From a virus, in IMG/VR virus record IMGVR_UViG_3300022682_000016, positions 26,313 through 90,312 of that record: DNA of 64,000 bases; one strand, 5' to 3'. Below the pieces are notes generated by a model that saw nothing but the letters and a program-made list of their open reading frames with translations, was not told the DNA's origin and did no database searches. Positions 1 through 7,518 of the stretch are shown here, in pieces; the first letter of the stretch is position 1; every line of letters starts with the position of its first letter. A program made the translations under genes and the position numbers.

Positions 1-1
1 A

Positions 2-808
2 GATCTGTCAGCAATTGTTAAACTTTATGACTTAGAAGACGCATGGACAGATACTTGGGGTGCTTCTATGGGTTTGGATTTGTATAGGACGTTCCTTCCA
101 GAGACTAAAGGTGCTGAAAATATGGCTGAACAAATACATGCTGATTTAGCCAGCGAGTTTCCTCCAGATGTTATAATCATAGATTCTATAGCAGTTACAC
201 AGCCCACAAAGGTTCAGGAAAAAGAAATTAAAGACAGATCCATGAAAGACAATCTTGGCCGGTCAGACTTCCTAACAAAATTCTTTGACGGATTGGTAGA
301 TGGATTCTATTATCCAAGCGCTGGAAAAGACGGTAAGCTTCCAAAAGGTTCTAAGTTTATGAAGCTTAAATATACACCTACTACAATACTATGTGTTAAT
401 CATGCAAAACAACGGACAAAAGTAGCTGGTGGACGCACAATTACTGAATGGTATTCTGTAGGTGGAGTATCTTTAGATTTCCACGCATCTATCCAGTTAA
501 TGGTTAGGAGAGCTGGTTTTGAAAAGACCGGTACAGTTATTACACATCAAAAAGTCAGTGTTTCTGCTGATAAAAATAAAGTAGCTCCCCCAAAAAAAAG
601 TTGTGAGGTGCTGTTGTCCTTTAAAGGCGGTATGGAACAGGTAGGTATTATAAACTACTACGCTATGGCTGAGGATAAGGGTTTAGCCACAAAGAACGGT
701 GCTTGGATATCTTCTCACCTATTACCGGATGGGAAAATACAAGGTATTGAAAACTTTAATAAGTTTGTAGAAGAAAACGAAGATCTAAAAGATATCTTCA
801 CAAAATAG
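2..808 (+). CDS. RecA/UvsX-like recombinase, 5' partial
   Basis: The reading frame is open to the left edge, so the N-terminus, including the expected Walker A loop, lies outside the window. About 268 residues are visible. They include an acidic segment typical of RecA cores (EDAWTDTWGASMG), a Walker B strand (DVIIIDSIAV), and a later core strand (TTILCVNHAKQ) followed by a Gly-rich loop resembling RecA loop L2. From family knowledge this ATPase would form filaments on single-stranded DNA and drive strand exchange in recombination-dependent replication. It stands first in a co-directional replication cluster, ten bases before the clamp-loader gene. The RecA superfamily assignment is good; whether it is closer to RecA or to T4 UvsX cannot be settled here. 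Confidence 0.8.
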   Translation, partial: DLSAIVKLYDLEDAWTDTWGASMGLDLYRTFLPETKGAENMAEQIHADLASEFPPDVIIIDSIAVTQPTKVQEKEIKDRSMKDNLGRSDFLTKFFDGLVDGFYYPSAGKDGKLPKGSKFMKLKYTPTTILCVNHAKQRTKVAGGRTITEWYSVGGVSLDFHASIQLMVRRAGFEKTGTVITHQKVSVSADKNKVAPPKKSCEVLLSFKGGMEQVGIINYYAMAEDKGLATKNGAWISSHLLPDGKIQGIENFNKFVEENEDLKDIFTK

Positions 809-817
809 GTAATTTAT

Positions 818-2248
818 ATGAACCAAAGTATTACTAAAAAATTCAGACCTAAAAAGTTTTCTCAAGTAGTTGGTCAACGAGCAAGCACGTCTCGTATCGT
901 AGCAGCAATTGAGAAAGGTGTACTCCCTCCAGCATATCTATTCCCAGGTGTTCGTGGCTGCGGTAAGACAACCACTGCTCGCCTAGTAGCCATGTCTTTG
1001 AATTGTTCTAATAGAGAGGGTGTAGAGCCTTGCGGAACCTGTGTGGATTGTCAGGATATTATTAATGATCGATCCAATTATCTAATAGAATTGGATGGGG
1101 CCAGTAAAGGTGGAATTGATAATGTCCGATCACTGCAAGACTCTTTACGATATATAGTTCCTGACGGCCACTATAAGATCGTTGTTATTGATGAGGCTCA
1201 TGGGTTATCTACTCAAGCTTGGAACGCTACCTTAAAGATAATTGAGGAACCGCCTAAAAATGTGTTATTTATATTCTGCACCACAGAAATTCAAAAAGTC
1301 ATTGGTACTGTAAAAAGCAGATGTGTGTCTATCCAATTTCCCGGTGTAAACGACGATGTTATAAAAAATAATATTAAGGAAATATGTGCTTCAGAAAATG
1401 TGGATATAGAAGACAAAGCTATTGATCTTATTGCTAAAGAAGCTTTTGGAAGCATTCGTGATGCCCAGTCTATTTTAGAAGGCTTTATCAGAATGGGCAG
1501 TATTACTGCTGAAACTGTAAAGACTGTCTACCAAACAATTGACCCCACAACTGTTATAACATACTTTAATAACATCTTGTCTAAGGATATTAAACAAGCA
1601 TCGAACATGGCTAAGGGTTGGATGAGAATGGGAGTAGGTCCAGAGAATATTATTACAGCTTTATTGGAACATGTTAGAAACATGATAATGGATTTTAAAG
1701 TAGAAGATAAAACTGTAAAAGGACTCTTAAAATCACAAAGGCAAAAGATTGGGGATGCCCAAGTAGTCTCTTGGATAAGCTTTTTCTACGACCAACTTAA
1801 GTTTGTTAGAGAATATCCTATGGAGTACAGCTTAGTTTTGGATCTAATCACTATTAGACTTATAGATTCCTTAAGTAAAAAGAGTACAACAAAAAGTACT
1901 CGTACAAGCTCTAAAAATGAATCTCCCAAAACCGAACTGAAAGAATCAGAAACTCCAAATTCCCCAAATATCCCAAGTCATGAAGAAGTTTCTGTAGAAG
2001 TTATTAATGATATCCCATTAGATAAAGAAAAGGTATTTAGCCTACAACGTGCCTGTGAAGGCATCATTATAGAAACATTACCCAATTTTAAACGCATGAC
2101 TCTTAGGAACGGTAAAGGAACTGTGTTTGATATTGTATCAACTCCAGATTATGTTAAGAGTAACTATTATATTCTAGGATCTGATTTAGACAATGTTATA
2201 AATAATTACCCTGAAGGAATGAACACTTTTATAAAAATAAACACTTAA
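818..2248 (+). CDS. dnaX: DNA polymerase III gamma/tau-like clamp loader subunit
   Basis: 476-residue AAA+ ATPase. Walker A is GVRGCGKTT (residues 44-52). Four zinc cysteines stand at 63, 72, 75 and 78, almost the spacing of bacterial DnaX. The Walker B/DEAH motif is at 125-128 and the SRC arginine-finger motif at 167-169. After residue about 350 a Ser/Lys/Glu-rich linker leads to a C-terminal domain resembling a tau-type extension. I see no A-rich frameshift signal like the E. coli dnaX site. It should load the sliding clamp encoded next door (14-base gap) onto primed DNA. Bacterial-type zinc-containing DnaX is unusual for a phage, as T4-type phages use gp44/gp62. The start is ATG with a modest AGGT ribosome site. 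Confidence 0.88.
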   Translation: MNQSITKKFRPKKFSQVVGQRASTSRIVAAIEKGVLPPAYLFPGVRGCGKTTTARLVAMSLNCSNREGVEPCGTCVDCQDIINDRSNYLIELDGASKGGIDNVRSLQDSLRYIVPDGHYKIVVIDEAHGLSTQAWNATLKIIEEPPKNVLFIFCTTEIQKVIGTVKSRCVSIQFPGVNDDVIKNNIKEICASENVDIEDKAIDLIAKEAFGSIRDAQSILEGFIRMGSITAETVKTVYQTIDPTTVITYFNNILSKDIKQASNMAKGWMRMGVGPENIITALLEHVRNMIMDFKVEDKTVKGLLKSQRQKIGDAQVVSWISFFYDQLKFVREYPMEYSLVLDLITIRLIDSLSKKSTTKSTRTSSKNESPKTELKESETPNSPNIPSHEEVSVEVINDIPLDKEKVFSLQRACEGIIIETLPNFKRMTLRNGKGTVFDIVSTPDYVKSNYYILGSDLDNVINNYPEGMNTFIKINT

Positions 2249-2261
2249 GGAGAATTTAACC

Positions 2262-3425
2262 ATGGTCCGGATAAACGTACAAAAATCTGACTTGTCAGAA
2301 GCAGCTGTACTACTTTCTCAAGTAGCAAACCTAAAGTCTCTAGGCGCCCCTCCTTCAGAAAGTTCTAGTGTGTATCTAACACCAACTACAATGATGTTGA
2401 TGAATAACAATGAGGCTAACAGCATTGTTATTGAAAACATCCCTATTGAAGTTGTAGACGGTGATATTAACAACCATATTGACACTGCATACATGATTAA
2501 TACAAAAAAGTTTGCAAGTATTATCAAAGGCTCCAAATCAATAATTAATATCTTAGTTACTGAAGATAAAATTGCTATTGGAGAAGGTAGTCGAAGATTT
2601 GATTTATCTATCTTCTGCACAGCCAGAAAAGAACTTCCTGAAATTCAGTTCTTTGATTATTCAGTAGACATTTCTAAAGTAGTTAAAAACCTTTCAGATG
2701 CAGACACGATCACGGCAAAATCATCCAACATTACAGAGTTGTCAGGAACATTGTTTACCGGAAACCATATGTATGCCAGTGATCGTATCTCAGCACTTTT
2801 TGTTGAGAATGGGGGGCTATTTGAAGGTGCTCCAGAAGATCTTACCGATTTAGTAATATCTACAGATCTTTTCAGTACCTGTTTATCTAAAACTAAGGAA
2901 AAAGAAGCTTTGGTAGGTTTCACAAATGATCAGGAAAGAGTAGTTCTCCAATTCGGTAACGTCACAATTGCAAAGCGGTTAATAGCCTCAAAGTTTCCTA
3001 AAGAACAGATGGAAGTCGCAGTTAAAAATGTTAAAAAGGGTATAGAGAGTAATTCCTTATCAGCCACAATAAACATAAAAGACTTTATGAATAAACTTAA
3101 AGAGATTCGGGAAATTGTGGAATCTGATGAATATTTTATTAAGATTCATAAAGAAAATTATATTGCTATTGAGAATAGTAATATAAAAAGTGGGGCGGAT
3201 GGGCAAGTCATTATAGATGCCCAAGTAGTAATGGGTAATGAATTTGGGGAATTTATTGGTGGAAAGTTTGCGTTTGATCATTTAGATCTCTTTAGCAAAT
3301 TGTTCTCATCAGAAAAAGAGGTTGTCTTATTCTCAGCACCTGGAAAAGTTGGTGGGGATATTATTCCACAATATTTAGCTGCTGAAGCAGGTGGAAAAAT
3401 ATTTTTCTGTACTCCTAGATCATAA
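2262..3425 (+). CDS. dnaN: DNA sliding clamp, DnaN-like
   Basis: 387 residues, close to the usual beta-clamp length of about 370. The sequence shows the alternating strand/helix pattern of a three-domain clamp. A segment typical of the central domain (ISTDLFSTCLSKTKEKEAL followed by strands ending RLIASKFP) matches the DnaN layout, where the fold is repeated in each third. The role would be a ring-shaped processivity factor for the polymerase downstream. Its position right after dnaX and before the polymerase supports this. A strong AAGGAGA ribosome site precedes the ATG. Similarity is divergent; the C-terminal partner-binding pocket cannot be checked by eye. Confidence 0.72.
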   Translation: MVRINVQKSDLSEAAVLLSQVANLKSLGAPPSESSSVYLTPTTMMLMNNNEANSIVIENIPIEVVDGDINNHIDTAYMINTKKFASIIKGSKSIINILVTEDKIAIGEGSRRFDLSIFCTARKELPEIQFFDYSVDISKVVKNLSDADTITAKSSNITELSGTLFTGNHMYASDRISALFVENGGLFEGAPEDLTDLVISTDLFSTCLSKTKEKEALVGFTNDQERVVLQFGNVTIAKRLIASKFPKEQMEVAVKNVKKGIESNSLSATINIKDFMNKLKEIREIVESDEYFIKIHKENYIAIENSNIKSGADGQVIIDAQVVMGNEFGEFIGGKFAFDHLDLFSKLFSSEKEVVLFSAPGKVGGDIIPQYLAAEAGGKIFFCTPRS

Positions 3426-3460
3426 TTGATTAAGAAAGCTCTTTAATTTTATATAAAGGG

Positions 3461-3520
3461 TTGGGCAGATCAGTACTTAAGATATGTTGGGTTTCTTAAT
3501 ACATCTGCCCAATTCCTTTT
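3461..3520 (+). terminator. Long bulged hairpin with T-run, possible terminator or leader
   Basis: TTGGGCAGAT (3461-3470) pairs perfectly with ATCTGCCCAA (3503-3512). Inside, GTA-(C bulge)-TTAAGA (3473-3482) pairs with TCTTAATAC (3494-3502), extending the stem. A pyrimidine stretch ending in five T follows (3513-3520). It lies in the 130-base gap between the clamp and polymerase genes. It may terminate or attenuate transcription, or shape the polymerase leader. Confidence 0.55.
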
Positions 3521-3555
3521 TCAACTCACATTAATATACCCCACAGGAGAATTTA

Positions 3556-6093
3556 ATGGGTCATAATAACAAGCCTTTAGTAAATCCTAAAGGATGCACT
3601 TTATGTTCATTAAGAGACCGGCAACCAAATACTAAAATTGTTCCTGGGTATGGTAATCACAATGCGGATATAATGTTTGTATGCGAGGCTCCTGGAAGTT
3701 TAGAGGCCCAAATGGGTCTCCCCTTCGTAGGAAGATCTGGTGAAGTCTTAGACGAACTTTTAAATAATGTAGGCCTATCCAGAGAAAATGTTTACATATC
3801 AAATGTTTGTAAATGTTGGCCTTGGGCAATATCAGTCAATAAACGTACAGGTGCGGAATCTTTTACTAACAGAACGCCCACAAATGATGAGCTAAAGATT
3901 TGTTCCAGATACTTAAAGGAAGAGATAGCCCTTGTTAAACCAAAGATTATTATACCTTTGGGAAGTTCTGCCTTAACAGCTTTGGAAGGTAAAAAATCTA
4001 AAATATCTAATAGAGCCGGAATACCATCTATTTATAGCACTGGTGGGGAAAAAGTTACTAATCTTTATAAAAACAGTCTAAGAACCTATATGATTCCTAC
4101 CTACCATCCCTCATTCATTCTTCGTAATGGAGGTGTAAAATCTAGTGTTAGTAGTGAGATAACAGTAATAGCTTCCGAAGTAATTAGACACCTTAAAAAA
4201 GCAAAAGAGTTATCTGAAAATAAGGAACTATTTGTTGAACACCAATACCGAGTAGTAGATACTAGAGAAAAGTTGGAAAAAGTTATAAGTATTATAAAAT
4301 CCAGAAAAGTCATGTCCTTTGATATTGAAACTACTGGCTTAGAAATCAATGCTAAAATACTTGGTATTGGTATCGGTTTAGGTGTTGGAATCGCTTGTTA
4401 TGTGCCTTTTCTAGTGCGGCCATTTATGGGAGATAGTTTAGTGTCTTTTTGGGATGATAAGGGTATCACAAAGGATGAAGTAGTAGAACGCCTAAAAGAT
4501 TTGTTTGGCGATACATCTATCCAAATGTCGGCTCATAATGCCAAATTTGATATGAGAGGTTTAGAAAAAGACTTGGGCATAGTCGTTAAGGGTCTTTTTT
4601 GGGATTCTATGTGCAGTGCTTATCTTATAAATGAAAATTCACCAAATGCTTTAGATATTCTTAAGAATCAATACATTGATTTATTAGGGTATTCAGATGC
4701 TTTTAAACGAGAAACGGATAATGGTAAGAATGCTTCAAAAGCATCTTTAAAAACTATTTCCAATTACTGTTGTGGAGACTGTGACGCAACTTATAGATTA
4801 ACAAAAGAGCATATTGAATTATTTAAAACAAAACCGAACTTAATGAATCTCATGATAAATTTCTATGTACCCATAATGGAGTTTATTAAAGATTTTGAAT
4901 ATGTAGGTGTCGAGTATAATGTAGAAAAAGCTAAAAGTATGCGGGAAGAGTATGAAAAAAAGTCTCAAAAGATGCTTGAAGATATTTATAAACATGTTGG
5001 ATGTAGGTTTAATCCCAGCTCTAATGATGAGTTACCAAAAGTACTGTTTAATATCTTAGGCTTAAAACATAGTAAGAAAACTGAATCGGGCAAACAGTCC
5101 ACAGACTCTGCAGTACTTGAGGATTTATCTAAAGAGCATATTGTACCCAAATTGATTATAGATTATAGGCATTTTGAAAAGATGCGCTCAACATATATGG
5201 ACAGCTTTATAAGAGTTGCTGACGAAAATAACCGACTGCATCTAGCTACAAGTCCTATTGGAACTATTACTGGAAGGCCTTCGAGTAAGGGTTTAATGAA
5301 CATACCAAAAGAGTTAAAGATTAAGAGTCTGTTTCAACCAAGAAAAGGGTGCGCATTTGTTCAAGGCGATTTATCCCAAGCAGAGGTTAGGTGTTTTGCC
5401 CATTATGCAAATGAGGAGATACTGAGAGATGCGTATGAAAAAGGTACGGTAGATGTTCACTGCTTATTAGCTTCTGAAGCTAACAATATCCCCTATGAAG
5501 AATTTATTCAAAGATACAATAATGGGGATAAAGACGTTGCTTTTATGAGGCAGGCAGCCAAATCGTTAGTTTTTGGAATCCTTTACGGAAGAGGTGCAAA
5601 ATCTATCGCACTTCAGCTAGGAATAGAGGTCAATGAAGCAGAAGCATTTATGAAAAAGTTTTTTGACCGGTTTACTAATTGTGACGCTTGGATAAAGAAT
5701 ACTCATGAACTGGTACACAAAACTGGAGAAGTTATGAATATTTTCGGGCGTGTTCGACACATCCCCGGAATATTCTCCAACGACTCTAACATAGTGGCCC
5801 GATCTGAAAGGCAGTCTGTAAACTCTATTATTCAGTCTACTGCTTCTGATATTACAATGTATTCACTTATAGAAATGCATGAATTCCTTAAAAAAGAGGA
5901 CTTTGATGCCAATATCGTATTAACTGTTTATGACAGTATTATTGTTGAAACACCTCATGAACATGTAGATTTTATAAGTAATAAGCTTGTAGAAGTTATG
6001 GAAAGAAAGCGTCACCCAGATTTTAGTATCCGTATGAAGGCAGATGTTGATTTATACTCTGCTTGGGGTGTTCCATACAAAAACTCCGCTTAG
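3556..6093 (+). CDS. Family A DNA polymerase with N-terminal uracil-DNA glycosylase domain
   Basis: 845 residues in three parts. Residues 1-210 resemble family 4 uracil-DNA glycosylase: CTLC (14-17) plus further cysteines near 85-87 and 116 that could bind an iron-sulphur cluster, the CEAPG loop (43-47), PFVGRSG (56-62), and HPS (184-186). Next comes a 3'-5' exonuclease domain with FDIETTG, AHNAKFD and DCDATYRL. The C-terminal polymerase domain has motif A (GDLSQAEVR), an O-helix (RQAAKSLVFGILYG, Phe at the sugar-discrimination position) and motif C (VYDSIIVE, with Tyr where His is usual). This fusion is known from SPO1-type phages. It is probably the replicative polymerase, paired with the neighbouring clamp and loader. 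The ATG follows an AGGAGA site. Confidence 0.92.
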   Translation: MGHNNKPLVNPKGCTLCSLRDRQPNTKIVPGYGNHNADIMFVCEAPGSLEAQMGLPFVGRSGEVLDELLNNVGLSRENVYISNVCKCWPWAISVNKRTGAESFTNRTPTNDELKICSRYLKEEIALVKPKIIIPLGSSALTALEGKKSKISNRAGIPSIYSTGGEKVTNLYKNSLRTYMIPTYHPSFILRNGGVKSSVSSEITVIASEVIRHLKKAKELSENKELFVEHQYRVVDTREKLEKVISIIKSRKVMSFDIETTGLEINAKILGIGIGLGVGIACYVPFLVRPFMGDSLVSFWDDKGITKDEVVERLKDLFGDTSIQMSAHNAKFDMRGLEKDLGIVVKGLFWDSMCSAYLINENSPNALDILKNQYIDLLGYSDAFKRETDNGKNASKASLKTISNYCCGDCDATYRLTKEHIELFKTKPNLMNLMINFYVPIMEFIKDFEYVGVEYNVEKAKSMREEYEKKSQKMLEDIYKHVGCRFNPSSNDELPKVLFNILGLKHSKKTESGKQSTDSAVLEDLSKEHIVPKLIIDYRHFEKMRSTYMDSFIRVADENNRLHLATSPIGTITGRPSSKGLMNIPKELKIKSLFQPRKGCAFVQGDLSQAEVRCFAHYANEEILRDAYEKGTVDVHCLLASEANNIPYEEFIQRYNNGDKDVAFMRQAAKSLVFGILYGRGAKSIALQLGIEVNEAEAFMKKFFDRFTNCDAWIKNTHELVHKTGEVMNIFGRVRHIPGIFSNDSNIVARSERQSVNSIIQSTASDITMYSLIEMHEFLKKEDFDANIVLTVYDSIIVETPHEHVDFISNKLVEVMERKRHPDFSIRMKADVDLYSAWGVPYKNSA

Positions 6094-6103
6094 GAATGTT
6101 ATA

Positions 6104-6135
6104 TTGACAAGAATGTTTTTATTTTTTTATTTTTG
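6104..6135 (+). promoter_or_regulatory. Putative promoter P1 upstream of infA
   Basis: TTGACA (6104-6109), 18 bases, then TATTTTTG (6128-6135), only 5 bases before the infA ATG. The second element matches the Bacteroidota -7 consensus TAnnTTTG and also reads as a sigma-70-like TATTTT. A start site some seven bases downstream would give a leaderless or nearly leaderless message. This is pattern matching only. Confidence 0.45.
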
Positions 6136-6140
6136 TTTAC

Positions 6141-6353
6141 ATGGCTAAAGAAGATCTCATTAAACTAGAAGGTAAGGTTATTGAAACCAAACCAAACATG
6201 TTTGTTATCGAATTAGATAACGGGCATAAAGTCTTAGGAACGCTGTCTGGAAAGATGCGCATGAACTTTATAAAAATAGTTCCTGGCGATACGGTTTGTG
6301 TAGAAGTGTCTCCATATGATCTTACCCGTGGTCGCATAACTTACCGAAAATAA
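6141..6353 (+). CDS. infA: Translation initiation factor IF-1
   Basis: 70 residues, the length of bacterial IF-1 (about 72). The whole protein follows the family pattern: [15 protein letters not shown] start, [27 protein letters not shown] and GRITYR, i.e. a single S1-type OB fold. IF-1 binds the A site of the 30S subunit and works with IF-2 and IF-3 in choosing the start codon. It is normally an essential cellular gene and rare in phages. It lies between the polymerase and sbcD, in the same direction as its neighbours and with similar base composition, so it looks resident rather than a contaminating fragment. Unlike most genes here it has no Shine-Dalgarno sequence; the 20 bases before the ATG are almost all T and A. 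Confidence 0.93.
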   Translation: MAKEDLIKLEGKVIETKPNMFVIELDNGHKVLGTLSGKMRMNFIKIVPGDTVCVEVSPYDLTRGRITYRK

Positions 6354-6378
6354 TTCTTCAACAAAGGATGAACTGACA

Positions 6379-7518
6379 ATGGCTGAAGAATCCAAAAAAG
6401 CACTGGTGGCTAGACTAGTTGCTATAGGAGACCCGCATCTGCGCAGAACTGACCCATTAGGGGTTGTGGGTCCGGATGGTCGTAATACCCGTCTTAAAGA
6501 CAAATTGTCCGCATTAAAAGGTATCATAGATTATTCCATAGCTAATAACGCTACTCACATAATCTTTTTAGGTGATATTTTCGATTCTATTAACCCCCCG
6601 GACTGGTTAAAGAGATTGTTTTGGGAAACAGTTCTACCAGCCTACAAAAAGGGAATAAAGATACGAATAATTATCGGTAACCATGACCGAACAGAAAGTG
6701 ATAATTACAACTTTGCTTCTGACAATGTTATCTTACCTGAGAATATCCTTATCATACCTCATGAATCAATGGTTGAAAATATTCCTTTATCTGATAGAGA
6801 CCAGCCTTTTACAATAAAATATATTCCATATAAGAATAAAGGCGAAATAGAAGAAGATCTTAAATCACCTACAGATGCTACATTCGGACACTTTGAAATA
6901 GCCGGTGCGCAATTGGCACCAGACAATACAAAGATTCGTCACGGTATCGATGCTAAGGCTGTTCAGAGTAGACTTACTTGGTTAGGTCACATTCATAAAT
7001 TTCAAGAGTTTAGACCGGGATTCGCATTTATAGGTTCAACAGTTAAATGTGATTTTGGAGAAGTAAATAATCAAAAAGTTTTTGGGAAGTTGGATGTATT
7101 TTCTAATGGACAGATGAAACTCCAATATAATGAAATACCTCAAAGACCTATGTATCAATACGAAATCCATGAAGATGATCCAGATAATCTTTATATATCT
7201 GAACGAATACCTAAAGAGCTTACAGAAGAAGGTATTCTAATAAAATTTATATTTGTTGGGTCTCCTCAATGGATAAAATCTATAAACAAGGCAAAGTTTA
7301 CTAAGCGGTTTAAAAACGCTGTACGAGTAGTCACCAGTGACCGTAGATTAGATGTTGATCGGGTTGATACTGGTTTGGAGCACTCCTCAACAAAGATGGA
7401 AGACCGAGTACATATGTATGTTAAAGAGAAGAAAAAAGGAAAAGAATACCTTACCTCTGGTCTTGAAATTGTTAAAATTGCCCAAGAATTAGCTGAGGAG
7501 TCCGAAAATGAGGCTTAA
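6379..7518 (+). CDS. sbcD: SbcD/Mre11-like nuclease subunit (T4 gp47-like)
   Basis: 379-residue calcineurin-like phosphoesterase with all metal-binding motifs in order: GDPH (17-20), GDIFD (65-69), GNHD (100-103), GHFE (170-173) and GHIH (203-206). In complex with the SbcC/Rad50-like ATPase encoded next, it would resect DNA ends and open hairpins for recombination and recombination-dependent replication. Its stop lies inside the start of sbcC (11-base overlap), which suggests translational coupling. The start ATG has a GGATG-type ribosome site. Confidence 0.92.
   Translation: MAEESKKALVARLVAIGDPHLRRTDPLGVVGPDGRNTRLKDKLSALKGIIDYSIANNATHIIFLGDIFDSINPPDWLKRLFWETVLPAYKKGIKIRIIIGNHDRTESDNYNFASDNVILPENILIIPHESMVENIPLSDRDQPFTIKYIPYKNKGEIEEDLKSPTDATFGHFEIAGAQLAPDNTKIRHGIDAKAVQSRLTWLGHIHKFQEFRPGFAFIGSTVKCDFGEVNNQKVFGKLDVFSNGQMKLQYNEIPQRPMYQYEIHEDDPDNLYISERIPKELTEEGILIKFIFVGSPQWIKSINKAKFTKRFKNAVRVVTSDRRLDVDRVDTGLEHSSTKMEDRVHMYVKEKKKGKEYLTSGLEIVKIAQELAEESENEA

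Noticed and set aside
818-2248. Programmed frameshift in dnaX producing a short gamma form
   Set aside because: No A AAA AAG-like heptamer with downstream hairpin was seen in the linker region.
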